A DNA stretch of 64,000 bases from the NCBI GenBank assembly GCA_030550275.1, contig JAUQPR010000012.1:1-64000 (forward strand). Reading direction: 5' to 3'. Source of the stretch: Bacteroidota bacterium. GTDB taxonomy: Bacteria; Bacteroidota; Ignavibacteria; Kapaibacteriales; HRBIN21. The notes under the pieces were generated by a model. That model saw only the letters and a list, made by a program, of their open reading frames with translations, was not told the DNA's origin and ran no database searches. Of the stretch, positions 8,821-17,700 are shown piece after piece. Both the position numbers and the translations under genes were made by a program. How positions within the stretch are numbered: the first letter of the stretch is position 1; every line of letters starts with the position of its first letter.

Positions 8821-10002
8821 TCAATCCATCAGCCGGCGCAGGAACGCCGGATGCTCCAGCCCTTTGCTCTGCCCACCCTGAGCTGCAGTGCTGCTCCGCC
8901 GCAAGTATGCGGGCTCGTCGTACTTCTGTAGCTCCTGCGCTCCCACTGGGCTTGCCGTCGGGAGGGTACGCACCTCCAGGGTAGACGGCGGCGGTATCGG
9001 CACACTCTGCGTTGCCGAGGACTGCGGGAGTGGCGTCTCCGAGGGCGTTGCACGGAATCCCGTCGCCACCAGCGTCAGGCTGAGCTCCTCGCTGGGCTGT
9101 TCGCCCATGACGATGCCGTGGATGATGTTGGCATCGCTGCCAGCGGCTTCTTCGATGAGCTGCATCGCCTCGGCAACCTCGTACATCGTAAGGTCGGAGC
9201 CACCGGTGATGTTGACCAGTACCCCACGCGCTCCGGAGATGGAGATACCCTCCAAGAGCGGCGAGTTGAGCGCATTCTGCGCCGCCTCGATCGCCCGGTG
9301 TTCACCGCGTCCGCGCCCCATGCCCATGAGCGCATCGCCCGTGCCCTGCATGACGGTGCGTACGTCGGCAAAGTCCACGTTGATGTAGCCACAGCCGGAG
9401 ATGATGTCGGAGATGCCGCGCGTGGCGTTGTAGAGGATCTCATCCACGCGCTGGAACGCCTCGCGCACGCTCGTGTGGCGATCGATGATGCTGAGCAGGC
9501 GCTGGTTGGGCACCACGATGAGGGCATCCACATGCTGGCGCAGTTCGGCGATACCGGCTTCGGCAACCTGCATGCGGTGGCGCGCCTCCCAGTGGAAGGG
9601 CTTGGTAACGATTGCCACCACCAGTGCCCCCAGTTCGCGCGCCAACTGCGCCACCACTGGGGCAGCGCCCGTGCCCGTCCCACCGCCCATCCCGGCGGTG
9701 ATGAAGACCATGTCACTACCGGAGAGCACCTCACGGAGCTCCTCGCGGCTCTCCTCGGCTGCCCGGCGTCCGACAGTGGGGTCGGAGCCCGCCCCCAAGC
9801 CACGGGTGAGCTCCTTGCCCAACTGGACCTTGATGGGCGCCCGGTTGGCTGCCAGGGCTTGCACGTCCGTATTGGCGGCGATGAAATCCACTCCCTGCAA
9901 TCCCCGCTCGATCATCGTGTTGATGGCGTTGCCGCCGCCGCCACCCACCCCGATAACCCGGATACAGGCACCGTAGCGGACCGAGGCTTCCAATGCGATC
10001 AT
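8821..10002 (-). CDS. ftsZ: cell division GTPase FtsZ
   Basis: Tubulin homologue that forms the Z ring (393 aa). GTP-binding motifs: IGVGGGGGNAINTM (about 17-30), the tubulin signature GGGTGTGAAPVVAQLA (about 104-119), and a T7-type catalytic loop GYINVDFADVRTVM (about 203-216). A linker rich in Pro and Ser follows residue 315. Two copies of the conserved C-terminal peptide appear: YDEPAYLRR (about 361-369) and EHPAFLRRLMD at the very end. Last gene of ftsQ-ftsA-ftsZ, 27 nt after ftsA; ATG 10000-10002. Confidence 0.97.
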   Translation of the reverse strand: MIALEASVRYGACIRVIGVGGGGGNAINTMIERGLQGVDFIAANTDVQALAANRAPIKVQLGKELTRGLGAGSDPTVGRRAAEESREELREVLSGSDMVFITAGMGGGTGTGAAPVVAQLARELGALVVAIVTKPFHWEARHRMQVAEAGIAELRQHVDALIVVPNQRLLSIIDRHTSVREAFQRVDEILYNATRGISDIISGCGYINVDFADVRTVMQGTGDALMGMGRGRGEHRAIEAAQNALNSPLLEGISISGARGVLVNITGGSDLTMYEVAEAMQLIEEAAGSDANIIHGIVMGEQPSEELSLTLVATGFRATPSETPLPQSSATQSVPIPPPSTLEVRTLPTASPVGAQELQKYDEPAYLRRSSTAAQGGQSKGLEHPAFLRRLMD

Positions 10003-10029
10003 CCCTGCACGCTGGGCTGTGGGACATGC

Positions 10030-11268
10030 TCACAGAGCATCGAAGAAGCGTTTCAATCGCTCAAGCAAGGAGCGCTTCGCCGGAAGCGGACGCGAGCGCC
10101 GCTCCTGGAGCGCAAACAGGACTAAGCCGACTGCGGTCGAGTACATCGGGTGCGAGACCTCGGCTCCCAATCCTCCGCGAACCGTCGGGAAGCCAATCTT
10201 GACGGGCATCTGGAAGATGCGCTGCGCCAGCTCGTCCAATCCGCGCAGCAGTGCCGTTCCACCCGTGAGCACAACTCCGGCAGGCAGGCGATGCCGGTAG
10301 CCGGAGCGGTTCAGCTCGGCGAGGGCAAACTCCAGAATCTCCTCTGCCCGCGGCTGGATAATCTGGCACAGCAGGCTCTTGGTGATCTCCATGGGCTTGC
10401 GCCCCCCGATGCCGGGGATGGTGAACACCTCATCGCGCAGGATGCTCTCCGGAAGCGCGTGCCCGTACTCGCGCTTGAGCTGCTCTGCTTGCGAGGCGAT
10501 AATGCCCAAGCCGTAGCGGATGTCGTCGGTGATCTGCCGTCCCGCAATGCCGAAGATCACCGTGTAGCGCACGACCCCCTCCTCGAAGACCGCCACATCG
10601 GTTGTGCCGCCGCCGATATCAATGAGGGCAACACCCACCTCCCGCTCCTCGGGCTCCAGCACCGCGTAGCTGCTTGCCAGGGGCTGCAGCACAAGCTGCT
10701 CACTCTGCAGCCCCGCACGCTCGACACAGCGGTGGAGATTCTGCACCGCTGTGGTCAGGGCGGTGATGACGCAGATCTTCGCCTCCATCCGCACCCCGCT
10801 CATGCCAATGGGGTCGGTGATGCCATCGTGCCCGTCCACGATGTACTCCTGCGGGATCAGGTGCAGGATGATCCGGTCCGGCGGCAACGCCATACTCCGG
10901 GCATCCTCCAGCAGGCGTGCCACATCGTGCGCGGTGATCTCGCGGTTGGGATTGGAGATCGTCACCACACTGCGGGTCTGCTCTGCGCGAATGTGGTCTC
11001 CGGCAATCCCCACGACGACGCGCTCGATGCGAATGCCCGATTGCTGCTCGGCTGCTGCAACCGCCTGTGTGATGGAGTTAACGGTCTTCTCGATGTTGAC
11101 CACCACGCCTCGGTTGATGCCTTCGCTGGGAGCGGTGCCGACGCCCAGGACGGTGAGCTCTCCGGAGTCGGGTTCAACCTGTGCCACCAGGGCGCACACC
11201 TTCGTGGTCCCGATATCCAGACCGACGAGCACCTCCGGCGGTTGTGGGCGCAGCATCTCGGCAGCCAT
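10030..11268 (-). CDS. ftsA: cell division protein FtsA
   Basis: Actin-like membrane tether for FtsZ (412 aa). ATPase phosphate-1 LVGLDIGTTKVCALVAQ near the N-terminus, phosphate-2 VALIDIGGGTTDVAVFEEG, adenosine motif VVLTGGTALLRGLDEL. The C-terminus RSLLERLKRFFDAL is an amphipathic membrane-targeting helix. ATG 11266-11268 starts 4 nt after the ftsQ stop; the same frame is open far upstream, but that part is antisense to ftsQ and not conserved. It would recruit FtsZ from the adjacent downstream gene. Confidence 0.96.
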   Translation of the reverse strand: MAAEMLRPQPPEVLVGLDIGTTKVCALVAQVEPDSGELTVLGVGTAPSEGINRGVVVNIEKTVNSITQAVAAAEQQSGIRIERVVVGIAGDHIRAEQTRSVVTISNPNREITAHDVARLLEDARSMALPPDRIILHLIPQEYIVDGHDGITDPIGMSGVRMEAKICVITALTTAVQNLHRCVERAGLQSEQLVLQPLASSYAVLEPEEREVGVALIDIGGGTTDVAVFEEGVVRYTVIFGIAGRQITDDIRYGLGIIASQAEQLKREYGHALPESILRDEVFTIPGIGGRKPMEITKSLLCQIIQPRAEEILEFALAELNRSGYRHRLPAGVVLTGGTALLRGLDELAQRIFQMPVKIGFPTVRGGLGAEVSHPMYSTAVGLVLFALQERRSRPLPAKRSLLERLKRFFDAL

Positions 11269-11272
11269 TGGC

Positions 11273-12031
11273 TCACCCCTGGGGTTGTGGAACCGGTACG
11301 GACACGACCACCTGCCCGCTCCAGCGCACATCCACGCGCTGTGGAGCAGCCTGCCCTCTCCACCGCAGGAAGCGGCGCGCTCGGGAGCATTTCGCCTCCA
11401 ATGCCGTCGTATCGCCCAGCAGCACCTCCCAGCCGTTCTCCATCCGGGCAACCCACCCGTGCTGCGGTGCCCAGTGGAGCCGCTCCACCTGCAGAAGCTC
11501 TTTGCGCAGGGCACGGGCGATTGCAGCGGCTTCGCCCTTCATCCACTCCTGCAGCTTCGGCACTGCAACGATGGGCAACTGCCCCTGGGGCGCAGAGGGG
11601 AGCTCGAACAGTGCTCCGCTGCTGTCGAGCGCATACTGACCCGATGCCGTGACCACAAGGGCAACCGGTCGGCGCTCCCGAACATGCACCCGAAGCGTCC
11701 CTGGAGCACGCCAGGAGAGCGTGGCTTCCGCAATGAGGGGATGGCGCAGGAGCCGCTCGCGCCACTCCGCAAGAGAGGGCTGTTCGGGCAGTGCATCCGC
11801 TCCCTGCTGCAACAGGTGGCGCAGTTGGGCTGTGTCCAGGAGTTCAACGCCGGTGAACTCGAGCGTCCGCAGCGGTTGTTGCTGCCACCAGCGCGCCGAG
11901 AGGACCGCTCCTGCAAGGAGAGCAACCCCAATGATGGCGAGCGTCGTCCGTGCCTTAGAGCTCTCTCCTCCGGCAGACGAGTGTGAGCCCACCCTTCCCG
12001 GTGTCCCCCGATGCGGATGCACGCGGTACAT
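11273..12031 (-). CDS. ftsQ: cell division protein FtsQ/DivIB (POTRA domain)
   Basis: Bitopic division protein linking FtsL/FtsB and septal synthase. A short cytoplasmic tail, one membrane helix (TTLAIIGVALLAGAVLSARWW, about 29-49), then a POTRA domain starting LRTLEFTGVELLDTAQLRHLL and the FtsQ domain with AEATLSWRAPGTLRVHVRER. About 252 aa. I chose ATG at 12029-12031 because GAGGA lies 8 nt upstream; an ATG at 12055 sits directly against its GGAGG. No mur or ftsW genes are adjacent, so only the 3' end of a classical dcw cluster is here. Confidence 0.9.
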   Translation of the reverse strand: MYRVHPHRGTPGRVGSHSSAGGESSKARTTLAIIGVALLAGAVLSARWWQQQPLRTLEFTGVELLDTAQLRHLLQQGADALPEQPSLAEWRERLLRHPLIAEATLSWRAPGTLRVHVRERRPVALVVTASGQYALDSSGALFELPSAPQGQLPIVAVPKLQEWMKGEAAAIARALRKELLQVERLHWAPQHGWVARMENGWEVLLGDTTALEAKCSRARRFLRWRGQAAPQRVDVRWSGQVVVSVPVPQPQG

Positions 12032-12101
12032 CGCCACTTCCTCTTGAGCAACCATCCCTCCGAGGTGCTGCAGCCTCGGAGAGCTCGCGATTGCGCTGCT
12101 A

Positions 12102-12109
12102 CAAATTTA
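12102..12109 (-). promoter_or_regulatory. TAnnTTTG -7 promoter box for ftsQAZ
   Basis: TAAATTTG on the minus strand in the 120 nt gap between the 12152 gene and ftsQ, so ftsQAZ probably has its own promoter. Confidence 0.55.
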
Positions 12110-12151
12110 GTGCAGAAGCGCCCATTCTGCAACCCCAGCGCACCGCCGCGC

Positions 12152-13393
12152 CTACCAGCGGTACAGTACGCCGAAGCTGACAAGCGGGAATTTGCTCAGA
12201 CTGCCGTCCAGCACGAGCGTGAGCGGACCCAGCTCCTTTGCCATCCCCAGCGTGAGCTTGGTGTTGAGGTCGGTGAATACGGGTCGGACCTGCTGCGGCT
12301 TTGTATCTCCGGGCTGCTCCGGCGTGGGGCGCTTATCCGGCGGGAGCAACCCTAAGTCCACCTGCACCTGCACGGGCAGCACGAAGGTGTACTCGGATTC
12401 AATGCGGATGGACTCCACTGCAACACCGCCGTAGAGCAGCGCTCCCCAGCGGGCAAGAGCGTAGGACAGGTGCACGTTGGCGCTCCAGATCTGCGCCCAC
12501 GCCCGCAGTCGGGCACCGGTCTCTCCGATGCTGTTCCGCAGCGCTGTGCCTTGGTAGACTACCTGCACTGCGGCATCGAGCGCGGGATCGGGCGTCCACC
12601 ACTGCGTGAGGCTGTGCGCCAGCCCAATTCCCCAGAAGGCGAAGTAGCCAACGTTGCGGTCCCACTGCACCGGTGGGATTGCCCGCAGCAGCAGCTCGGT
12701 GCCCCAGAGCGCGCCGATCTCCAGTTGCGGTACGGCTGCCCAGAGCAGGTGCATATTCTGCCCTGGGGGCAGATCGAAGCGGGCGTTCGGGATGCGCTCC
12801 AGTGCCGAATCCAGCGTTGCCCGCGCTGCCGGCGAGAGCAACTGGTAGAGCGGGTCGCGCCGGATGCGGCGAATGAGGTAATCGCGCGGAATGGCAATGG
12901 CTGTTGGCAGGTAGCCGAAGACCGTTGCCGCTTGCTCGGGCACACGGATGCTGTCCTCGCGAATCCCTTCGGCAAAGAGGTACTTCAGCACGTTGAGCAG
13001 CAGCCCGACGGTATCGAGGATCTCCAACTGCGGTTGCCCCTCGACGATTCGCAGCCGGGCGTACGGTTCCAGCCGGAGCTGCGTATCCGCCGGCGCTTGC
13101 GGCACGTAGGTCCGCTGTGATTCCCGCACCAGCCCCAGCATCGAGTGCAGCCCAACGCGCACGTACGGTCGCTCCGCCGTCCTGGGCAGCCGCGCATGGC
13201 GGAAGAAGCGCGAATTCGACATCGCATTGACGGTGACCACCAGCGGCTGCATGAAGGGGATGGCATTGAGCTGCATGAGCTCGTAGCCGAAGCGGCGGGC
13301 AAGCTCAACGGTGAGTGAATCGGCGCGCTGCTGCGCCTGAAGCGGGCTCAGCAGCCCCACAATGGCGGCGGCAATCCAGCACAGGCGCTTCAT
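12152..13393 (-). CDS. exported hypothetical protein, probable outer-membrane beta-barrel (413 aa)
   Basis: Signal peptide MKRLCWIAAAIVGLLSPLQAQ (cleavage after about 21). The mature part has many alternating aromatic/hydrophobic strands (VHLSYALARWGALLYGGVAVE, FVLPVQVQVDLGL) and ends FPLVSFGVLYRW with a terminal aromatic residue typical of barrels. The early segment MQPLVVTVNAMSNSRFF followed by PYVRVGLHSMLGLV resembles the DUF6588 outer-membrane family of Bacteroidota; this match is from memory and tentative. ATG overlaps the stop of the upstream 60-aa membrane protein as ATGA, so they are co-translated. Confidence 0.65.
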   Translation of the reverse strand: MKRLCWIAAAIVGLLSPLQAQQRADSLTVELARRFGYELMQLNAIPFMQPLVVTVNAMSNSRFFRHARLPRTAERPYVRVGLHSMLGLVRESQRTYVPQAPADTQLRLEPYARLRIVEGQPQLEILDTVGLLLNVLKYLFAEGIREDSIRVPEQAATVFGYLPTAIAIPRDYLIRRIRRDPLYQLLSPAARATLDSALERIPNARFDLPPGQNMHLLWAAVPQLEIGALWGTELLLRAIPPVQWDRNVGYFAFWGIGLAHSLTQWWTPDPALDAAVQVVYQGTALRNSIGETGARLRAWAQIWSANVHLSYALARWGALLYGGVAVESIRIESEYTFVLPVQVQVDLGLLPPDKRPTPEQPGDTKPQQVRPVFTDLNTKLTLGMAKELGPLTLVLDGSLSKFPLVSFGVLYRW

Positions 13394-13572
13394 CCCAGCT
13401 TCTTGCGCACAACCAGGTAGATCGGCACGGCAACGATGACCAGCAGCACCAGGAACCCCACCTCCAGCACGAAGCGGATGGTAAAGCCCAGAATCCAGCC
13501 CACTATCTTGAGCACCCAGTACGCCGCCACCAGCGCGAACGCCGCAGCGGCGATTGTCTTGAGTCGCTCCAC
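13390..13572 (-). CDS. small single- or double-span membrane protein (60 aa)
   Basis: Unrecognised small hydrophobic protein, VERLKTIAAAAFALVAAYWV followed by two long apolar stretches and a basic end VVRKKLG. I chose GTG 13570-13572 because GAGGAAGG lies 5 nt upstream. A TTG start at 13626 would place the start inside the upstream terminator. Its stop overlaps the start of the 12152-13393 gene. It may assist assembly of that envelope protein, which is inference from coupling only. Confidence 0.6.
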   Translation of the reverse strand: MERLKTIAAAAFALVAAYWVLKIVGWILGFTIRFVLEVGFLVLLVIVAVPIYLVVRKKLG

Positions 13573-13620
13573 CCCTTCCTCGCCCCGTTGAACGGCTCTG
13601 CCGGTTGCCCCATTGGGGAC

Positions 13621-13648
13621 AAACAAAAACGGCGCCCGCGCGGCGCCG
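13621..13648 (-). terminator. rho-independent terminator after tRNA-fMet
   Basis: On the minus strand a CGGCGCC stem, 5 nt GCGCG loop and GGCGCCG stem are followed by TTTTTGTTT. It lies 13 nt downstream of the tRNA 3' end and just upstream of the small membrane gene. Confidence 0.85.
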
Positions 13649-13660
13649 ACCTCTCGATTG

Positions 13661-13733
13661 TAGCGGGGGCAGGACTTGAACCTGCAACCTCCAGGTTATG
13701 AGCCTGGCGAGCTACCCATTGCTCCACCCCGCG
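13661..13733 (-). tRNA. initiator tRNA-Met (CAU)
   Basis: 73 nt without encoded CCA. Acceptor CGCGGGG pairs with CCCCGC and leaves C1 opposite U72, an unpaired end characteristic of initiators (E. coli has C1-A72). The D stem has A11:U24, another initiator mark. Anticodon arm is CCAGG-CUCAUAA-CCUGG, giving CAU with only two of the usual three G:C pairs (A29:U41). T arm GCAGG-TTCAAGT-CCTGC. Overall sequence closely resembles bacterial tRNA-fMet. Own -7 box upstream and terminator downstream make it a one-gene unit. Confidence 0.93.
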
Positions 13734-13746
13734 ATCATCGGCGGTG

Positions 13747-13754
13747 CAAAATTA
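13747..13754 (-). promoter_or_regulatory. TAnnTTTG -7 promoter box for tRNA-fMet
   Basis: TAATTTTG on the minus strand, ending 14 nt before the tRNA 5' end, so transcription would start about 10 nt upstream of the mature tRNA. It lies in the 36 nt between the tRNA and the end of the GH57 gene. Confidence 0.6.
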
Positions 13755-13769
13755 CGGCATTCGCCCGAT

Positions 13770-15296
13770 TCACGCAAGCGTGCACAGCTCCTCTGCCCGC
13801 TCCACATGGCGGCGGAAGAGCTCCCGAAAGTACGGCTGCGCCGGGCTGCGAAAGTACCCACCTATCCACCAGAACCAGTCCGACCCTTCGGCAACGAGGA
13901 GATGCTCCAGCGCCCTCACCCACTGCCGCATGGGGATGCTCCCGCGTGCGGACTCCAACCGAGCGCGCGCCTGCGCCAAGGCTTGCCAGGCAGCGTTCGA
14001 TTCCGGAGAGCCAATCCAAATCCGCAACGACCCCTGCATCCAGGAGCCAACGCCGATGCGCTCCAGCACGGGCATCTCCGGGGTAGAGAGCGCCTCACGG
14101 CAGCAGACCACACGGAAGCGCTCCTCGCTCATCAGCCGGTCGTAGAGCGCTGTGAGGAAGGCACGCCCGTTATCGGGGTAGCCATCCCAGCAGTTCTCCC
14201 CATCCAGTGCAACGAGCACCAGCGCCCGCTCCAGCGCCTGCTCGCCGAGCGTGCGCAGCAGCTCCTGGCGAATCTGCTCCAGTCGCTGACAGAAGTCCTC
14301 CACCGCCCGTTCCGCTTCCCAGGTGCCATACACAAAGCCGATGGCATCGGAGAGCTCTCGGTCCCGGAACAGCAGCACCAGCTCTCCGGCACGGGTGCGG
14401 ATGCGGTGCGGAAGGTACCTCTGCAGCCCCTCCACCGGAGGTTGCGCGCCGGCAAGCAGCGCTTCGTCGGTTGCCACCCAGCGGACGCCAGCAGCGGCAA
14501 GGCTTTCCAAGGCTGCCATGCTCAGCGCACCCTCAGAGGGCCACATCCCGCTGGGCAGGACGCCGAGCTCCTCCCAGCAGCGCTCGCGCGCCCGCGTGCA
14601 TTGCAACCAGGCATCAGCGGGGAAGCGGAAGGCAGGCCGCGGTCGGGGAAGCTCTGGGTCGCTCTCCGCAGCGCTTTCGGTATCGCACAGCAGCGGCAGA
14701 ATGGGATGGTACAGCGGTGAGCAGCTCAGCTCCAGCGTCGGCTGTCGGGCAAGCCGGCGGAGCCGTTCCAGGGCTTCCCGCGCCACCATCCGCTGCAGGA
14801 GCAGCAGCAAGCGGATGTCATCGGCGTGGAATTCCCTCCGCTCCAGCCATTCTCCAACGATGGGGAAGCGCGCGCGATGTGGCAGCATCCACGCCAGATT
14901 GACCCACATCTGCAGCGCCCGGCGCCGAGCGGCATCCCATTCGCCCGGCTGGGAGAGCAGCTCCCGATATGCCGGACAGCGCTCCAGCAGTGGCTCCGGC
15001 GGAACCAGCGCTCGGAGGTACTCCAGCTCCGCTTCGGTCAGCTCCTCGGCGGGCTTGAGACACAGCAGCTCCGCTCGGTCCGGTACGCCATCCTCGACCA
15101 GTGCCCGCAGTTGCGCAAGCAGCGAAGGCACCACGTTGAGCGTCAGCTCCAGCTGCGGGTACCGCTCCAGCAAGGCGAAGACGGTGGCGTAGTCCTTGAC
15201 TGCACGGAGCCGCGCCCACGGCAGCAGTGCGACCTTCTCGAAGCGGTATTCAGGCTGATGGTAGTGCCACAGAAACGCCAGTCGCAGCGGGCGCAT
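13770..15296 (-). CDS. glycoside hydrolase family 57 protein (508 aa)
   Basis: GH57 enzymes are retaining alpha-amylases, 4-alpha-glucanotransferases or amylopullulanases, often in thermophiles. Family motifs in order: WHYHQPEYR (10-18), a TLNVVPSLLAQL segment (about 53), SPLYHPILPLL (about 192), the nucleophile region GMWPSEGALSM (Glu in PSEG, about 259), the acid region ALDGENCWDGY (about 361), and SDWFWWIGG near the C-terminus. No signal peptide, so probably cytosolic and acting on glycogen-like alpha-glucan. Last gene of the 15 kb operon; its ATG overlaps the mutS2 stop by 1 nt. Exact specificity is not predictable. Confidence 0.9.
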   Translation of the reverse strand: MRPLRLAFLWHYHQPEYRFEKVALLPWARLRAVKDYATVFALLERYPQLELTLNVVPSLLAQLRALVEDGVPDRAELLCLKPAEELTEAELEYLRALVPPEPLLERCPAYRELLSQPGEWDAARRRALQMWVNLAWMLPHRARFPIVGEWLERREFHADDIRLLLLLQRMVAREALERLRRLARQPTLELSCSPLYHPILPLLCDTESAAESDPELPRPRPAFRFPADAWLQCTRARERCWEELGVLPSGMWPSEGALSMAALESLAAAGVRWVATDEALLAGAQPPVEGLQRYLPHRIRTRAGELVLLFRDRELSDAIGFVYGTWEAERAVEDFCQRLEQIRQELLRTLGEQALERALVLVALDGENCWDGYPDNGRAFLTALYDRLMSEERFRVVCCREALSTPEMPVLERIGVGSWMQGSLRIWIGSPESNAAWQALAQARARLESARGSIPMRQWVRALEHLLVAEGSDWFWWIGGYFRSPAQPYFRELFRRHVERAEELCTLA

Positions 15297-17698
15297 CAGC
15301 GCAGCACGACTATGGTCGTTCCCGCGCCCCCTTCATCCGGCTCAGCATTGCGGAACTCCGCCACCGCGGGGTGGCGACGCAGAAACTCGTGCAGCGCCTG
15401 CCGTAGCGCCCCTGTGCCCGTGCCGTGAACGATGCGCACGCGTTCGGCACCGGCTTGCAGGGCTTGGTTGAGGAAGCGCTCCAGCGCCTGCAGCGCCTCT
15501 GCAACGCGCCGTCCACGGAGATCGAGGCTGTGGGGAGCATCAGCCCGGACGTACTCCGCCGCCGAACGTGCAGGGCGCGGCGGCGGTTCGGCTGCCTGGA
15601 GCTTCTCCACGGGCGAGCGCAGCTTCAGTCCGCCAAAGTCCACCACAGCAATGCCCCGCTCGGTGTCCAGCTCCACAATGGTGCCCACGCTCTGCATGCC
15701 CTCCATGCGGACCCAGCTTCCCACGCTCAGCGGGGAGCCGGCTGCGGGCTGCTCCTGTGGGAGCTCCTCCGGTTCCGGACGGAGCGTCTGTTGGAGCTGC
15801 TCGATGGCTTCGGCGAACTCGCGTCGGACCTGTTCGGCTGGGCGCTGCTGTTCGCGGAGCTCCCGGAGCGTGCTCTCGATGAGCTGCCGCGCCTGGGCAA
15901 GCAGCTCCTGGAACTCCTCTCGGGCGCGAGCCCGCAGTTGTGCGCGGTAGAGCCGCAGCTCCTGCAACTGCTGCTCGATTTGGCGGCGCAGCTCTTCGGC
16001 GCGCTGCCGCTCCCGCTCGGCTTCTGCATACGCCTGCTCCAGTTGCGCCCGAAGCTGCTCCACCGCAGCAATGCCCTCCTCCAACGCGCGATGCTGCCCA
16101 CCCAGGAGCTCCTGCGCCCGCTGCACAACGGCTTCGGGCAAGCCGAAGTTGCGGGCAATCACGAACGCGTAGCTATTCCCCGGCACACCGGGCAGGAAGC
16201 GATAGGTCGGCAACAGGCGCTCCTGGTCGAACGCCAGAGAATCATTCTGCACCTCCGCACGGCGCAGGGCAAAGACCTTGAGCGAGGACTGGTGCGTAGT
16301 GACGATGAAGCGCGCCCCGCTCCGCAGCAGCTCCTCCAGAATTGCCATTGCCAGAGCGGCGCCCTCGCTGGGGTCGGTGCCGGCACAGATCTCGTCCACC
16401 AGCACCAGGCTCTGCGGTGTGGAACGCTGCAGAATCTCGCGCAGCCGCACGATTTGCCAACTGAAGGTGCTCAGGTTCTGCTCGATGGACTGCTGGTCCC
16501 CGATGGCGGTCATGATGCGCAGCAGCGGCGTACGGCATTCCCCCAGCGGGAAGATCCCGCTGAAGGCAAGCAGCAGATTCAGCCCCACGCTCTTGAGCGC
16601 CACGGTCTTGCCACCGGCATTGGGACCGGAGATGAGATGCCCGCGCAACCCGGCGCGGAACTCCAGCGAGAGTGGCACCACTGCCGCACGCCCATGCGCC
16701 GCCGCCAGCAAGGGGTGGACGATATCGCGCACCACAATCTCCTCGCTCTCCCCAATGACTGGTCGGCGACCGCCGTAGCGCTGTGCGTAGCGCGCACGTG
16801 CCAGCAAGCTGTCCAGGTAGCCCAGCAACTGCTCCGAGTGCAGCAGCTCATGGGCGCAGGAGCCGACCTCGGCGGTGAGCACCCGCAGAATGCGTTCGAT
16901 CTCGCGCCGTTCGGCATCGGCAAGCAGCGCCAGCTCGTTGTTGAGCTCGAAGATCTCGGCTGGCTCCAGAAAGACCGTTGCCCCCGTCTGCGACACCCCG
17001 TGGATGATGCCGGGGATGTGGTGCTTGTGCTCGACCCGGATGGGCACGACGAAGCGCCCTTCGCGCTGGGTGATGAACTCATCCATTGCCAGCTCGTCCT
17101 CGACGAAGCGGCGCAGGATGGTGCGCAGCCGCGACCGAAGCCGCGCGGCAACGGCACGCATCTCCTCGCGAATGCGCGCCAGCTCCCGCGATGCCGTATC
17201 GCGAACCGCCCCGGTCTCATCCACCGTATCGTTGATGTGCCGCTCCAGAAGCCGGTTCTGGTAGAGCTGCTGCCCCAACTGCCGCAGGTGCGGGAACTGC
17301 TCCAGCCGAATGAGCTCCTGGCGTACACTCCGGCACAGCACCAGCAGCTCGCGGATATCCACCAACTCCGTCGGCAGCAGCAATGCGTTTTCGACCGTGG
17401 ATTTGCGCAGCGACCGCCGCACATCGGGAATGCTGCCCAAGCCGAAGGGAAGCCCCTGCTCGAGCAGCTCGACCATCTCCTGCAGGGTCTCGTGCTCGGC
17501 GTGCAGCCACGGTAGGTCCTCCCGCGGTGCCAGTGCGCGGATATACTCCCGCCCCAGCTCCGAGCTGCACAGCGCAGCGATCTGCTCGATGACCTTCGGA
17601 AACTCCAGCTCCTGCAGCGCTGCCTGCAGAATCGGGTCGGATACCGCGCTCCCGGACTGCTCCTCGGCGTGAATCTGCACCGGCTGCGGTGTCTCCAT
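15296..17698 (-). CDS. mutS2: endonuclease MutS2
   Basis: MutS2 (800 aa, family about 780-800) lacks mismatch-binding domains and acts in suppression of recombination and in rescue of collided ribosomes. Walker A GPNAGGKTVALKSVGL (about 345), Walker B region SLVLVDEICAGTDPSEGAALA, ABC signature-type TFSWQIVRLREIL, then a long Glu/Gln/Arg coiled coil (about 510-650), a KOW-like segment VGSWVRMEGMQSVGTIVELD, and a C-terminal Smr nuclease domain with LDLRGRRV and VRIVHGTGTGALRQ (about 722-800). ATG lies 2 nt after the giant secreted-protein stop. Confidence 0.96.
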   Translation of the reverse strand: METPQPVQIHAEEQSGSAVSDPILQAALQELEFPKVIEQIAALCSSELGREYIRALAPREDLPWLHAEHETLQEMVELLEQGLPFGLGSIPDVRRSLRKSTVENALLLPTELVDIRELLVLCRSVRQELIRLEQFPHLRQLGQQLYQNRLLERHINDTVDETGAVRDTASRELARIREEMRAVAARLRSRLRTILRRFVEDELAMDEFITQREGRFVVPIRVEHKHHIPGIIHGVSQTGATVFLEPAEIFELNNELALLADAERREIERILRVLTAEVGSCAHELLHSEQLLGYLDSLLARARYAQRYGGRRPVIGESEEIVVRDIVHPLLAAAHGRAAVVPLSLEFRAGLRGHLISGPNAGGKTVALKSVGLNLLLAFSGIFPLGECRTPLLRIMTAIGDQQSIEQNLSTFSWQIVRLREILQRSTPQSLVLVDEICAGTDPSEGAALAMAILEELLRSGARFIVTTHQSSLKVFALRRAEVQNDSLAFDQERLLPTYRFLPGVPGNSYAFVIARNFGLPEAVVQRAQELLGGQHRALEEGIAAVEQLRAQLEQAYAEAERERQRAEELRRQIEQQLQELRLYRAQLRARAREEFQELLAQARQLIESTLRELREQQRPAEQVRREFAEAIEQLQQTLRPEPEELPQEQPAAGSPLSVGSWVRMEGMQSVGTIVELDTERGIAVVDFGGLKLRSPVEKLQAAEPPPRPARSAAEYVRADAPHSLDLRGRRVAEALQALERFLNQALQAGAERVRIVHGTGTGALRQALHEFLRRHPAVAEFRNAEPDEGGAGTTIVVLR

Positions 17699-17700
17699 GC

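Noticed and set aside
9118-10125. 335-codon plus-strand frame antisense to ftsZ
   Set aside because: Shadow of ftsZ with no conserved sequence.
15425-17515. Long plus-strand frame antisense to mutS2 (about 700 codons)
   Set aside because: Composition is a mirror of the GC-rich Leu/Glu/Gln codons of mutS2, with no domain or signal, and mutS2 is unambiguous.
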